Part shown: piece by piece, positions 42,549 to 51,806 of the stretch
How the letters are laid out: the number at the start of each line of letters is the position of its first letter
How positions within the stretch are numbered: the first letter of the stretch is position 1
Source of the DNA: Xanthomonas sontii
GTDB lineage: Bacteria > Pseudomonadota > Gammaproteobacteria > Xanthomonadales > Xanthomonadaceae
Direction of reading: 5' to 3'
NCBI RefSeq assembly: GCF_040529055.1
Contig: NZ_CP132342.1
Location: 1,233,501 to 1,297,500 of the forward strand
Length of the DNA: 64,000 nucleotides
The notes under the pieces: generated by a model
Seen by the model: only the letters and a program-made list of their open reading frames with translations
Told to the model about the DNA's origin: nothing
Database searches by the model: none
Program-made: the position numbers and the translations under genes

Positions 42549-44612
42549 CTACAGCCGCAGTTCGAACCCGAGATAGGCCGAACGCCCGGGCGCTGGCGAG
42601 AACATCGCCTGATTGTTGCCACCCCAGAAGAAGCTGTCGTACCAGACGTAGGCGTAGCGAGCGTCGGTGAGGTTCTTGACCTGCAGGTCGAGGCTGGTGC
42701 GCGGACCGAGCTGATAGCGCACGCTGGCATCGACCACGCGGAAGCCGCCGTACTTGCCCTGCGCATTGCGCTCGTCGATGTAGTAGTCGCCTTGCGCGCG
42801 CGCCTGCACGCCCAAGGTCCAGCGCGCATCGGGCCGGTAGTCGACGCCGGCGTTGCTGATGTAGCGCGGCACCGAGAACACCTCGCGGCCGCGCAGCGAT
42901 TCGCCCGAGGCGTTGTAGGCGCTGACCACCTTGGCCTCCTGCAGCGCCTGCGACAGCCACAGCGTCCAGTGCTCGCCCAGTTGCGTGCTCAGTTGCAGGT
43001 CCACGCCCTGGCGCCGGGTCTGGCCCAGGCCCACGGTGGTGCCGGAGCTGACGTTGTTGGCCACCTCGTCGGTGGCGTCCTGGCGCCAGACCGCCACCCG
43101 CGCCTCGGTGCCGGCGGCCGGCTGCAGTTTCAGGCCCAGTTCCTTGCCGGTGTTGATCGACGGCCGCACGCCGGGCTGGCCCGGCGTCAGGTAGGCCGGG
43201 GCGGTGGAACCGGTGAGGATCTGGAAGGTGCGGCCCCAGTTGGCGTACACGCTCAGCTGCGGGGTCAGCGCGTAGATCACGCTGAGCTTGGGCTGGTCGA
43301 TCCAGCCGTAGCGCTGCAGCGGCGCGTGCACGCCGCCGGGCAGCGTGGTGTCGCCGGAAAAGCGGTCGACGCGGAACGCCGGCACGATCTTCAGCGCGTC
43401 GGTCGGCTGCAATACCGCCTGCAGGTACAGGCCGAGGTTGTCCAGCGTGTAGCGGTCGTCGTTCTGCACGCGCGCCGGCGCGCTCCAGAAATCGGTCGGC
43501 ACCGCGTAGGCATAGCGGTAGCGGCGATAGCGGTTGTTCTGGTGCTCGGCGTTGAGGCCGCCTTCCACGCTCAGCAGGTCGCTTGCCTGCCAGGTGACGG
43601 TGCTGAGCAGGCCGGTCTGGGTTTCGTCCCATTGCCGGCGCTGCCGCGGTGCGTTGCCGATCGGGTAGGGGGTGAAGGTGACGCGGCGCTCCTCGTCGTA
43701 GCGGTTGACGTACAGCGTGTTGCGCAGCTGCACACCGTCGCCGAGCTTGAAGTCGGCATGCACGCTGGCCTGGCGCAGGGTGCGCTCGCCGCCGTCGTTG
43801 GCATTCTGTGGCGGCGACTGGTCGCGGTCGTCGTTCCATTGCGCGGCGGTGAGGAAGCCGGGCGCATCGGCCTTCAGATGGTAGGCGCGGGCGATCAGGC
43901 CGATGCGTGCGGTGTCGTCGTCTTCGCCGTAGAACCACTTGCCGCCGAGCGTGTACTTGCGCGCGCTGTCGTGCGCGCGCTCGCCTTGTGTGGCCTGGGC
44001 GCCGACGAAATAGTTCTGTGCCAGGCCGCCGGCCTCATGGCCGACGGCGTACTGCAGTGCGCGCGTGGCGAAGCTGCCGTAGCTCAGCCGCAGGTCCTGG
44101 TAGTCGCCGCCCTGGCGGGTGGCGATGTTGAGGTTGCCGCCGATGTTGTGCAGGCCGTAGCGCGGGTCGTTGGTGCCGCGCACGACTTCGATGTAGGCGA
44201 TCTCCAGCGGGAAGATCATGTCGGTGAAGCGCTGGTTGCCGCTGTTGGCATCGCTGGGCACGCCATCGATGAGGATCTTGATGCCGTTGAGGTAGCCCTC
44301 GCCGTTGAAGGCGCGGAAGGTGGCCTTGCCGGATTCGGCACCCTGGCGGATCTCGGTGAGCTGCACGCCGGGCATCATGCCCAACAGCTCCCAGCCGTTC
44401 ATGACCTGCTTGTCGCCGATCTGCTCGCTGCCGAGCACGTCGACCGAACTGAGGATGTTGCGGGTGGACAGCGAGGCGGCGGTCTCGCGCCGCGCCTCCA
44501 CGGTGCCGAGGGTGGTGGTGGTCTCGGAGGTGAGGGTCTGCGCGGCGGCATGGCCGGCGGCAAGCCCGGCCAGCACGGCCAGCACGGCCAGGGCAAGGGA
44601 GTCGATCTTCAT
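42549..44612 (-). CDS. TonB-dependent receptor, downstream copy of a tandem pair
   Basis: A 687-residue outer-membrane receptor. A signal peptide ends near GHAAAQ. The plug domain (about 50-165) contains ILSSVDVLGSEQI, WELLGMMPGVQL, GIKILIDGVPSD and IEVVRGTNDPRYGLHNIGG. A 22-strand barrel ends with the aromatic AYLGFELRL insertion signal. The TonB box is probably the TTTTLGTVEA region near residue 48. It is highly similar throughout to the receptor encoded upstream (44854-46905). A Zur-like palindrome 99 bases before ATG 44612 suggests zinc-linked control, weaker here than in the paralog. Substrate unknown. Confidence 0.92.
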   Translation of the reverse strand: MKIDSLALAVLAVLAGLAAGHAAAQTLTSETTTTLGTVEARRETAASLSTRNILSSVDVLGSEQIGDKQVMNGWELLGMMPGVQLTEIRQGAESGKATFRAFNGEGYLNGIKILIDGVPSDANSGNQRFTDMIFPLEIAYIEVVRGTNDPRYGLHNIGGNLNIATRQGGDYQDLRLSYGSFATRALQYAVGHEAGGLAQNYFVGAQATQGERAHDSARKYTLGGKWFYGEDDDTARIGLIARAYHLKADAPGFLTAAQWNDDRDQSPPQNANDGGERTLRQASVHADFKLGDGVQLRNTLYVNRYDEERRVTFTPYPIGNAPRQRRQWDETQTGLLSTVTWQASDLLSVEGGLNAEHQNNRYRRYRYAYAVPTDFWSAPARVQNDDRYTLDNLGLYLQAVLQPTDALKIVPAFRVDRFSGDTTLPGGVHAPLQRYGWIDQPKLSVIYALTPQLSVYANWGRTFQILTGSTAPAYLTPGQPGVRPSINTGKELGLKLQPAAGTEARVAVWRQDATDEVANNVSSGTTVGLGQTRRQGVDLQLSTQLGEHWTLWLSQALQEAKVVSAYNASGESLRGREVFSVPRYISNAGVDYRPDARWTLGVQARAQGDYYIDERNAQGKYGGFRVVDASVRYQLGPRTSLDLQVKNLTDARYAYVWYDSFFWGGNNQAMFSPAPGRSAYLGFELRL

Positions 44613-44710
44613 GGGGTCTGCAAGCAAGTGGGGACAGCGGAGGGCTGGCGGCAACGGCGAGGTTGCGGGGCTTGCTTGTTCGGTACGCTGGGCGTACCTC
44701 GCTCCGTGAA

Positions 44711-44728
44711 GGCGATGTTATGCGATTT
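44711..44728. promoter_or_regulatory. Degenerate Zur-like site upstream of the downstream receptor gene
   Basis: GCGATGTTATGCGATTTA retains the GATGTTAT core of the site at 47004-47021 and lies at the identical distance (99 bases) from the receptor start. The second half-site has decayed. Confidence 0.4.
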
Positions 44729-44853
44729 AGCGGGGAAAATCGCGCGGTTGTCTGCGCCACGCAGGCAACCGCGCCGTGGCACCTGCGTGCCCCGGACGGC
44801 GCCGGGGGAGGCAGAGGCGCGGCCGCAGCGGACCGCGCCGACGTCGGCGATGG

Positions 44854-46905
44854 CTACAGGCGCAGTTCGAAGCCGAGATAGGCCGCGCGTCCGGGCGCCG
44901 GCGAGAACATCGGCTGGTCGTTGCCGCCCCAGAAGAAGTTGTCGTACCAGACGTAGGCGTAGCGGGCGTCGGTGAGGTTCTTGACCTGCAGGTCGAGGCT
45001 GGTGCGCGGGCTGAGCTGGTAGCGCACGCTGGCATCGACCACGCGGAAGCCGCCGTACTTGCCCTGCGCATTGCGTTCGTCGATGTAGTAGTCGCCTTGC
45101 GCGCGCGCCTGCAGCCCCAGCTTCCAGCGTGCATCGGGCCGGTAGTCGACGCCGGCGTTGCTGATGTAGCGCGGGGTGGAGAACACCTCGCGTCCGCGCA
45201 GCGACTCGCCGCTCGCGGTAAAGGCGCTGACCACCTTGGCTTCCTGGATCGCGTGCGACAGCCACAGCGTCCAGCGCTCGCCCAGTTGCGTGCTCAGTTG
45301 CAGGTCCACGCCCTGCCGGCGGGTCTGGCCGAGCCCGACCGTGGTACCGGTACTGGGCATGTTGGCCACTTCGTCGGTGGCATCCTGGCGCCAGACCGCC
45401 ACGCGCGCCTCGGTGCCGGCGGCCGGCTGCAGTTTCAGGCCCAGCTCCTTGCCGGTATTGATCGAGGGCCGGAACGTGCTCTGCCCGGGCGTCAGGTAGG
45501 CCGGGGCGGTCGAGCCGGTGAGGATCTGGAAGGTGCGGCCCCAGTTGGCGTACACGCTCAAGTGCGGGGTCAGCGCGTAGATCACGCTGAGCTTGGGCTG
45601 GTCGATCCAGCCGTAGCGCTGCAGCGGCGCATGCACGCCGCCGGGCAGCGCGGTCTCGCCGGAGAAGCGGTCGACGCGGAATGCGGGGACGATCTTCAGC
45701 GCATCGCTCGGTTGGATCACCGCCTGCAGGTACAGGCCGAGGTTATCCAGGCTGTAGCGGTCGTCGTTCTGCACGCGTGCCGGCGCATGGTCGAAATCGG
45801 TCGGCACGCTGTAGGCGTAGCGCGAGCGCCGGTAACGGTTGTCCTGGTGCTCGGCGTTGAAGCCGCCTTCCACGCTCAGCAGATCGCTGGCCTGCCAGGT
45901 GACGGTGCTGAGCAACCCGGTCTGGGTTTCGTCCCATTGCCGACGCTGCCGTGGCGCGTTGCCCAGCGGATAGCGGGTGAAGGTGATCCGCCGGTCGTCC
46001 TGGTAACGGTTGAGGTACAGCGTGTTGCGCAATTGCAAGCCGCCGCCGAGCTTGAAGTCGGCGTGCACGCTGGCCTGGCGCATGTCGCGGTCGTCGCCGT
46101 CGTTGGCGTTCTTCGGCGGCGACTGGTCGCGGTCCTCGGCCAACTCGGTGGCGGTGAGGAAGCCCGATTCGTCGGCCTCATGGTGGTAGGCGCGTGCGAT
46201 CAGGCCGATGCGTGCGGCATCGTCGTCTTCGCCGTAGAACCATTTGCCGCCGAGCGTGTACTTGCGCGAGCTGTCGTGCTGGCGATAGCCATGCGCGGCC
46301 TGCGCGCCGACGAAATAGTTCTGCGCCAGGCCATCGGCCTCATGGCCGACGGCGTACTGCAGTTCGCGGGTGGCGAAACTGCCGTAGCTCAGCCGCAGGT
46401 CCTGGTAGTCGCCGCCCTGGCGGGTGGCGATGTTGAAGTTGCCGCCGATGTTGTGCAGGCCGTAACGCGGATCGTTGGTGCCGCGCACCACCTCGATGTA
46501 GGCGATCTCCAGCGGGAAGATCATGTCGATGAAGCGTTGGTTGCCGCTGTTGACGTTGCTCGGCACGCCGTCGATCAGCACCTTGATGCCGTTGATGTAG
46601 CCCTCGCCGTTGAAAGCGCGGAAGGTGACCTTGCCGGACTCGGCACCCTGCCTGGTTTCGGTGAGCTGCATGCCGGGCATCTGCCCCAGCAACTCCCAGC
46701 TGTTCATGACCTGCTTGTCGGCGATCTGCTCGCTGCCGAGCACGTCGACCGAGCTGAGGATGTTGCGCGTGGACAGCGAGGCGGCGCTGTGGCGCCGCGC
46801 TTCCACGGTGCCGAGCGTGGTGGTGGTGTCAGGTGTCGTCTGCGCGGCGCCGTCGCCGGCCGCGAGCCCGGCCAGCACGGCGAGGGCATGGGTGTAGGTC
46901 TTCAT
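44854..46905 (-). CDS. TonB-dependent receptor, upstream copy of a tandem pair
   Basis: A 683-residue outer-membrane receptor. A shortened signal peptide (MKTYTHALAVLAGLAAGDGAA) precedes a plug domain with ILSSVDVLGSEQI, GIKVLIDGVPSN and IEVVRGTNDPRYGLHNIGG, then a barrel ending AYLGFELRL. Nearly every strand matches its neighbour; visible differences lie in some loops and a few plug positions. The start ATG 46905 was chosen because the upstream frame lacks a signal sequence. An 18-bp Zur-like palindrome lies 99 bases upstream. The cargo is unidentified; zinc or a zinc chelate is suggested only by that site. Confidence 0.92.
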   Translation of the reverse strand: MKTYTHALAVLAGLAAGDGAAQTTPDTTTTLGTVEARRHSAASLSTRNILSSVDVLGSEQIADKQVMNSWELLGQMPGMQLTETRQGAESGKVTFRAFNGEGYINGIKVLIDGVPSNVNSGNQRFIDMIFPLEIAYIEVVRGTNDPRYGLHNIGGNFNIATRQGGDYQDLRLSYGSFATRELQYAVGHEADGLAQNYFVGAQAAHGYRQHDSSRKYTLGGKWFYGEDDDAARIGLIARAYHHEADESGFLTATELAEDRDQSPPKNANDGDDRDMRQASVHADFKLGGGLQLRNTLYLNRYQDDRRITFTRYPLGNAPRQRRQWDETQTGLLSTVTWQASDLLSVEGGFNAEHQDNRYRRSRYAYSVPTDFDHAPARVQNDDRYSLDNLGLYLQAVIQPSDALKIVPAFRVDRFSGETALPGGVHAPLQRYGWIDQPKLSVIYALTPHLSVYANWGRTFQILTGSTAPAYLTPGQSTFRPSINTGKELGLKLQPAAGTEARVAVWRQDATDEVANMPSTGTTVGLGQTRRQGVDLQLSTQLGERWTLWLSHAIQEAKVVSAFTASGESLRGREVFSTPRYISNAGVDYRPDARWKLGLQARAQGDYYIDERNAQGKYGGFRVVDASVRYQLSPRTSLDLQVKNLTDARYAYVWYDNFFWGGNDQPMFSPAPGRAAYLGFELRL

Positions 46906-47003
46906 GATGGCTGCGGACAAGGGGAGTGGAGACTGGCGGCAGCGGCTGGGCTGCGGGCGAGCGGGTGGTACGCGGTCCGACATACGAACGCGGCCCCGGT
47001 CAA

Positions 47004-47021
47004 GTGATGTTATATCATTTC
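47004..47021. promoter_or_regulatory. Zur-like palindrome upstream of the tandem TonB receptors
   Basis: GTGATGTTATATCATTTC agrees at 15 of 18 positions with the alphaproteobacterial-type Zur consensus GTAATGTTATAACATTAC and has seven of nine palindromic pairs. It sits in an AT-rich island 99 bases upstream of the receptor start at 46905. Confidence 0.55.
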
Positions 47022-47157
47022 GTTAAGGAGTTGTCGGAATCCGCCTGCCGGTCGACGCGACAGGCGTCCGTCCCGCCCGTGCGGCAGAGGGCCTTCGCCG
47101 CACGGGCGCGCGCGAGACGGGATGTGGCGGGGCCGCGCGGAGCGGCCCCGCGGCCGT

Positions 47158-47913
47158 TCAGGCCGGTTGTCGCGCGACCTGGAAGCCGGCGAAGGACTGC
47201 GTCACCGGCATGATTTCCAATCGATTGATGTTCAGATGCGGCGGCAGCGTCGCCACCCAGAAGATCTGTTCGGCGATGTCCTCGGCGGTCATCGGCTGCG
47301 CACCCTGGTAGAGCGTGTCCGAGGCCTTCTGGTCGCCATGGGTGCGGACCAGGGTGAACTCGGTCTCGGCCATGCCGGGTTCGATCGCGGTGACGCGCAC
47401 GCCGGTGCCATGCAGATCCGAGCGCAGGCCCAGCGAGAACTGGCTGACGAAGGCCTTGGTGCCGCCGTAGGTGTTGCCGCCGGGGTAGGGATACAGCGCG
47501 GCGACCGAGCTGATGTTGATGATCGCGCCGCGGCGCTGGATCAGCGTCGGCAGCAGGCGATGGGTCAGCGTCACCAGCGCGGTGATGTTGGTGTCGATCA
47601 TCGTGCGCCAGTCGTCCAGTTGCGCGGCCTGCGCCGGCGCGGTGCCCTGGGCCAGGCCAGCGTTGTTGACCAGCAGGTCGATGCCGCGGAACGCCTCGGG
47701 CAGCGCCGCCAGCATCGCGTCCAGCGCGTCGGTGTCGCGGATGTCGAAGGCGGCGATGTGCACGCGCTCGGCGCCGAAGGCGTCCAGCAGCGGCTGCAGG
47801 CGCTCGGCGCGGCGGCCGGTGGCGATCACGCGCCAGCCGGCATCGACGAAGCGGCGCACGGCGGCAGCGCCGAAACCGGAGGTGGCGCCGGTGATCAGGG
47901 CGGTCTGAGTCAT
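47158..47913 (-). CDS. ydfG: YdfG-type short-chain dehydrogenase
   Basis: A 251-residue SDR. The cofactor loop is TGATSGFG near the N-terminus, the NNAG motif is in LLVNNAGLAQG, the catalytic Ser is in NISSVAALYPYPG and YGGTKAF provides Tyr and Lys. The C-terminal IFWVATLPPHLNINRLEIMP segment is characteristic of YdfG, an NADP-dependent 3-hydroxy acid dehydrogenase acting on serine, 3-hydroxyisobutyrate and malonic semialdehyde. ATG 47913 directly follows an ATTCCC-type element (CGGCCCCCC just before the start). Confidence 0.9.
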   Translation of the reverse strand: MTQTALITGATSGFGAAAVRRFVDAGWRVIATGRRAERLQPLLDAFGAERVHIAAFDIRDTDALDAMLAALPEAFRGIDLLVNNAGLAQGTAPAQAAQLDDWRTMIDTNITALVTLTHRLLPTLIQRRGAIINISSVAALYPYPGGNTYGGTKAFVSQFSLGLRSDLHGTGVRVTAIEPGMAETEFTLVRTHGDQKASDTLYQGAQPMTAEDIAEQIFWVATLPPHLNINRLEIMPVTQSFAGFQVARQPA

Positions 47914-48278
47914 TGGGGGGCCGGAAATAGGGAGTGGGGAATCGGGAATGGTAAAAGCAAAACCCGGTCGCGCGCGTCGACGGCGCGTGTGCCCGCGGGG
48001 GAAGTCGGCTTCGATGATCGATGACGCGCCAGCGCGGCGCGACGGCTCGCGGGTCCGAAGCGCCTTCAAGCCTCGTCCCGCAGAACGGGACGTGCTCGCG
48101 TCCCCATTCCAGATTCCCTGGCGACTAAGTCTTTTGCGTAGTCGCCGGCAGCACGCTGCCGTGGAACTGCAACACCATATCAAGCCAACGCGGCCCAATG
48201 TCAGCAGCGACAACGCTTCCACGCACGTACAGGTGAAAACGGCAAGAAAGCCGCTTCACCCATTCCCCAATCCCGGCT
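47914..48278. other. Gene-free stretch bordered by inverted C elements
   Basis: 365 bases between the SDR start and the SPOR protein stop. An inverted pair of ATTCCC-type elements stands at each edge (47915-47951 and 48258-48281). An isolated hairpin GGCGACTA/TAGTCGCC lies at 48120-48127/48139-48146. No coding signal was recognised in between. Confidence 0.6.
47915..47951. repeat. ATTCCC-type element C (copy 2), abutting the ydfG start
   Basis: On the minus strand, CCATTCCCGATTCCCCACTC continues as CCTATTTCCGGCCCCCC directly before the ATG at 47913. Confidence 0.75.
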
Positions 48279-48281
48279 CTA
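48258..48281. repeat. ATTCCC-type element C (copy 3), overlapping the SPOR gene stop
   Basis: CCCATTCCCCAATCCCGGCTC ends inside the stop codon of the minus-strand SPOR gene (TAG at 48281-48279). It is inverted relative to copy 2. Confidence 0.75.
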
Positions 48282-49112
48282 CTGCGCCTTGATCGCGATC
48301 GCCGACAGCCCGCTGCCGTTCAACTTCTGCTTGGCCTCGGCCAGTTCGCTGGCGGTGCCGTACGGCCCCATGCGCACGCGATAGACGGTCTTGCCGCTGA
48401 TCTGCGCCGATTCCACGCGCGCCGACAGGCCCAGCATCGCCAGCTTGGCCTTGGTCGACTCGGCATCGCCGGAGGCGCCGAACGAGCCGGCCTGCAGGAT
48501 GTAGCGCGCGTTGTCGGGCGCGGCCGCCGCCGCGGCAGTCGTCGGTGCGGTGGTTGCGGCCGGCGTTGCCGTGGTGGCCGCCGGTTTGGCGGCGGCGGGG
48601 GCGCTGGCGGCCGCGCTCGGCGTCTCCGGCAGCGGGGTCGGGTTGGCCGCCGTCGCGGTCGGTGCGGTGGCGACCGCGGCCGGAGTGGTGCCGGTGGCGG
48701 CCGTGCCTGCAGCGGCCTGCGCCTTGGCCTGGCGAATGGCCTCGGCGCGCGCGCTGGCGGCCAGTTCGGCGTCGGACATCTGCACTTCCTTGCCGGGCAG
48801 CAGGGTGTAGAAGTCGTACTGGGTCTGCGCGTCCTTCTTCGCTTCCGGCTTGGTGCTGCCGGCCGCGTTGGCGGCGGGCTTGGGCAGGTCCGGGGCCGCA
48901 TCGACGTCGGCATCTGCCACCGGCGCCGGTTGCGCGTCCGGATTGGCGCGCGGGCCGCCCACGCGCAGGAAGTCGCCGTCCTTCTTGAACAGCCCCGGCG
49001 CGCCGAGGAACACCACCGCGGCGATCGCCGCGCCGGCGATCAGCCACACCCACCCGGGCGTGCCGTTGCCGCTGTTGCGCCGGGCCTGGGTCTTACCGCG
49101 TCGTGCTGCCAT
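48279..49112 (-). CDS. SPOR-domain cell-division/envelope protein
   Basis: A 277-residue type II membrane protein. A short basic N-terminus precedes one membrane helix (WVWLIAGAAIAAVVFLG, about residues 21-38). A long Ala/Pro/Thr-rich periplasmic linker (about 60-195) leads to a C-terminal SPOR domain (about 200-275: ARYILQAGSFGASGDAESTKAKL...VYRVRMGPYG). SPOR domains bind denuded septal glycan; FtsN is the best-known member. The low-complexity linker explains the many spurious frames here. It follows argS by 15 bases on the same strand, an arrangement seen for FtsN-like genes in gammaproteobacteria. Confidence 0.88.
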   Translation of the reverse strand: MAARRGKTQARRNSGNGTPGWVWLIAGAAIAAVVFLGAPGLFKKDGDFLRVGGPRANPDAQPAPVADADVDAAPDLPKPAANAAGSTKPEAKKDAQTQYDFYTLLPGKEVQMSDAELAASARAEAIRQAKAQAAAGTAATGTTPAAVATAPTATAANPTPLPETPSAAASAPAAAKPAATTATPAATTAPTTAAAAAAPDNARYILQAGSFGASGDAESTKAKLAMLGLSARVESAQISGKTVYRVRMGPYGTASELAEAKQKLNGSGLSAIAIKAQ

Positions 49113-49127
49113 TTACCGCTTCTCCAC

Positions 49128-50816
49128 TCACATTTTTTCCGGGGCCGAGACGCCCAGGAGATTCAGACCGTTCGCCAGCACCTGCTGCGCCGCCACCGCC
49201 AGGGTCAGCTTGGCGTTGCGTTCGCCGGCGTCGTCCACCAGCACCGGGGTGCCGTGGTACCAGGTGTGGAAGGCCGTCGCCAGTTCGCGCAGGTATTGCG
49301 CGATCAGGTGCGGCTCCAGCGCATGCCCCGCATTCTCCACCACTTCCGGGTAGCGCGAGAGTTCCTGCATCAGTTCCAGCGAGGTCGCGTCGCTGAGCCG
49401 GTTCAGTTGCGCCTGGCCATCGGCCTGGTCGTAGTCCAGCTTCTTCTCCTGCGCCTGGCGCAGCAGGCTGCACACCCGGGCATGCGCGTACTGCACGTAG
49501 AACACCGGGTTGTCGTTGCTCTGTTGGCGCGCCAGGTCGATGTCGAAGGTGAGCTGGGAATCGGGCTTGCGCGCGATCAGGAACCAGCGCGTGGCGTCGC
49601 GGCCGGCTTCCTCGATCAGGTCGCGCAGGGTCAGGTAGCTGCCGGCGCGCTTGGACAGCTTCACTTCCTCGCCGCCGCGCATCACCGTGACCATCTGGTG
49701 CAGCACGTACTCCGGCCAACCCTTGGGGATGCCCAGGTCCATCGCCTGCAGGCCGGCACGCACGCGCGCCAGCGAGCCGTGGTGGTCGGCGCCCAGTTCG
49801 GTGATGGCGCGCACGTAGCCGCGCTGCCACTTGCTCAGGTGGTAGGCCACGTCCGGCACGAAGTAGGTGTAGCTGCCGTCGGACTTGCGCATCACGCGGT
49901 CCTTGTCGTCGCCGAAATCGGTGGATTTCAGCCACAGCGCGCCGCCCTCTTCGTAGGTATGCCCGGAGGTGATCAGCTTCTGCACCGCCTCCTCGACCTT
50001 GCCGTCGCGGTACAGCGAGCTTTCCAGGAAGTAGATGTCGAAATCCACGCCGAACGCGGCCAGGTCGTGGTTCTGCTCGTTGCGCAGATAGGCCACGGCG
50101 AAGCGGCGGATCGCATCGAGGTCCTGCGGATCCTTGGCGCCGGTGACCACATGGCCTTCCAGGTCGACCGCGGCGCCGGCCATGTAGGCGTCGGCCACGT
50201 CCTGGATGTAGTCGCCGCGGTAGCCTTCTTCCGGCCAGTCGGGGCTGTCGGGCGTCTTGCCCAAAGCGCGCGCCTGCACCGAGCGCGCCAGGTTCTCGAT
50301 CTGGTTGCCGCCGTCGTTGTAGTAGAACTCGCGCTTGGCATTCCAGCCGTTGGCCTCGAGCAGACGCGCCAGGCAGTCGCCGATGGCCGCCGCGCGGCCG
50401 TGGCCGACGTGCAGCGGCCCGGTCGGGTTGGCCGAGACGTACTCCACGCCCACGGTGCGGCCGTTGCCGACCAGGCTGCGGCCGTAGTCCTCGCCCTGCT
50501 TGAGCACCGCCAGCACCTCGCGCTGGTAGGCGCCGGGACCGAGATGGAAATTGATGAAGCCGGGGCCGGCGATCTCGACCTTGCTGACGTCGTCGTTGGC
50601 CGGCAGCGCGTCCACCAGCTGCTGGGCGAGGGCGCGCGGATTGGTGCGCGCGGCCTTGGCCAGCAGCATCGCCGCGTTGGTGGCGAAGTCGCCGTGCTCG
50701 CGGGTCTTGGGCCGCTCGACCACGAAGTCCGGCGGCAGGGTGTCGGCCGGCAGGGTGCCATTGGCGCGCAAGGCTTCGATGCCTTGACCGATCAGGGCGC
50801 GGAGTTGGGATTTCAC
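49128..50816 (-). CDS. argS: Arginyl-tRNA synthetase
   Basis: A 562-residue class I aminoacyl-tRNA synthetase. The N-terminal tRNA-recognition domain (about 1-110) precedes the HIGH-like motif in [14 protein letters not shown]. The KMSKS-like loop is KLSKRAG. The C-terminal anticodon-binding helical bundle ends with [20 protein letters not shown] 50816 gives the normal length. The SPOR gene follows closely and is probably co-transcribed. Confidence 0.97.
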   Translation of the reverse strand: MKSQLRALIGQGIEALRANGTLPADTLPPDFVVERPKTREHGDFATNAAMLLAKAARTNPRALAQQLVDALPANDDVSKVEIAGPGFINFHLGPGAYQREVLAVLKQGEDYGRSLVGNGRTVGVEYVSANPTGPLHVGHGRAAAIGDCLARLLEANGWNAKREFYYNDGGNQIENLARSVQARALGKTPDSPDWPEEGYRGDYIQDVADAYMAGAAVDLEGHVVTGAKDPQDLDAIRRFAVAYLRNEQNHDLAAFGVDFDIYFLESSLYRDGKVEEAVQKLITSGHTYEEGGALWLKSTDFGDDKDRVMRKSDGSYTYFVPDVAYHLSKWQRGYVRAITELGADHHGSLARVRAGLQAMDLGIPKGWPEYVLHQMVTVMRGGEEVKLSKRAGSYLTLRDLIEEAGRDATRWFLIARKPDSQLTFDIDLARQQSNDNPVFYVQYAHARVCSLLRQAQEKKLDYDQADGQAQLNRLSDATSLELMQELSRYPEVVENAGHALEPHLIAQYLRELATAFHTWYHGTPVLVDDAGERNAKLTLAVAAQQVLANGLNLLGVSAPEKM

Positions 50817-50906
50817 GAGATCTCTGCTTGAAGCGCGGAACCGGCGATTTTACCCGACCCGCCGCCTCCCGGCCCGTCCCGGGTTCAGCCCGACCTCAGC
50901 CGCGAT

Positions 50907-50930
50907 GCCGCGACGCCGCGACGCCGCGAC
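50907..50930. repeat. Three tandem GCCGCGAC 8-mers
   Basis: Perfect octamer triplication in the 219-base gap between argS and radC; otherwise the gap holds no feature I can support. Confidence 0.6.
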
Positions 50931-51035
50931 CAGCATGCGCCTGGGGCCTGGGCCGGCTGACCGCCCGCGTGGCCTGGAGCCGGCCTTGCCGGGATCGGCG
51001 TCCGGCGACATGGCACGCCCGGCCGCCGCCTCGGT

Positions 51036-51710
51036 TCAGGCCCAGCCGCGCGAGGCCATCGAGACAGGTACGCCGTCGCCGACGATGAAGTGGTCGAGCA
51101 GGCGCACGTCGATCAGGTCCAGCGCCTGTTTCAGCCGCTCGGTGACGGCGCGGTCGGCGGGCGAGGGTTCCGGGTTTCCGGACGGGTGGTTGTGGCCGAT
51201 GATCACCGCGGCGGCGTTGAGCGTGAGCGCACGCCGCACCACCTCGCGCGGATGCACCTCGGCGCCGTCCAGCGTGCCCTGGAACAGCTCCTCGAACGCC
51301 AGCCAGCGGTGCCGGGTGTCCAGGAACAGCGCGGCGAACACCTCGTACGGCCGCGCCCGCAAGCGTTGCGCGAAGTAGCGGCCGGCGGTGATCGGATTGC
51401 TGAGGGTGTCGCCGCGCTGCAGTTCCGCGGCCAGGTGGCGCTGGCCCAGCTCCAGCGCCGCCGACAGCTGGCAGGCGCGCGCCGGGCCCAGCCCGGGCAG
51501 GCGTACCAGGTCGCCGGGCGACCGGTCCAGCAGCGTGCGCAACGGCCCGTGCCGCTGCAGCAGGTCGCGCGAGGTGCGCACCGCGTCGCTGCCGGGCAGG
51601 CCGGAGCCGAGAAAGATCGCCAGCAGTTCGGCGTCGGAAAGGGCCCGGGGACCGCGTGCCAGCAGCTTTTCCCGGGGACGTTCTTCGCAGGGCCAGTCGG
51701 AGATGTGCAT
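51036..51710 (-). CDS. radC: RadC-family JAMM-domain protein
   Basis: A 224-residue protein. An N-terminal helix-hairpin-helix region ([15 protein letters not shown]) precedes the MPN+/JAMM metalloprotease-like fold, whose HNHPSG...SPAD motif supplies zinc ligands. The early genetic link to DNA repair has not held up; the biochemical role is unknown. ATG 51710 ([16 protein letters not shown]) matches the family start; the open frame continues far upstream as an antisense shadow of coaBC. It is divergent from coaBC, a conserved pairing. Confidence 0.93.
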   Translation of the reverse strand: MHISDWPCEERPREKLLARGPRALSDAELLAIFLGSGLPGSDAVRTSRDLLQRHGPLRTLLDRSPGDLVRLPGLGPARACQLSAALELGQRHLAAELQRGDTLSNPITAGRYFAQRLRARPYEVFAALFLDTRHRWLAFEELFQGTLDGAEVHPREVVRRALTLNAAAVIIGHNHPSGNPEPSPADRAVTERLKQALDLIDVRLLDHFIVGDGVPVSMASRGWA

Positions 51711-51806
51711 ATCGCCAGGGTGCCGGCCGACATGGCGCAACGGTATCAGGCCGCCAAAAACCATCGGGTAAGCTAATCGTCCTTGTATGGGTAGGACATT
51801 CCCGAC

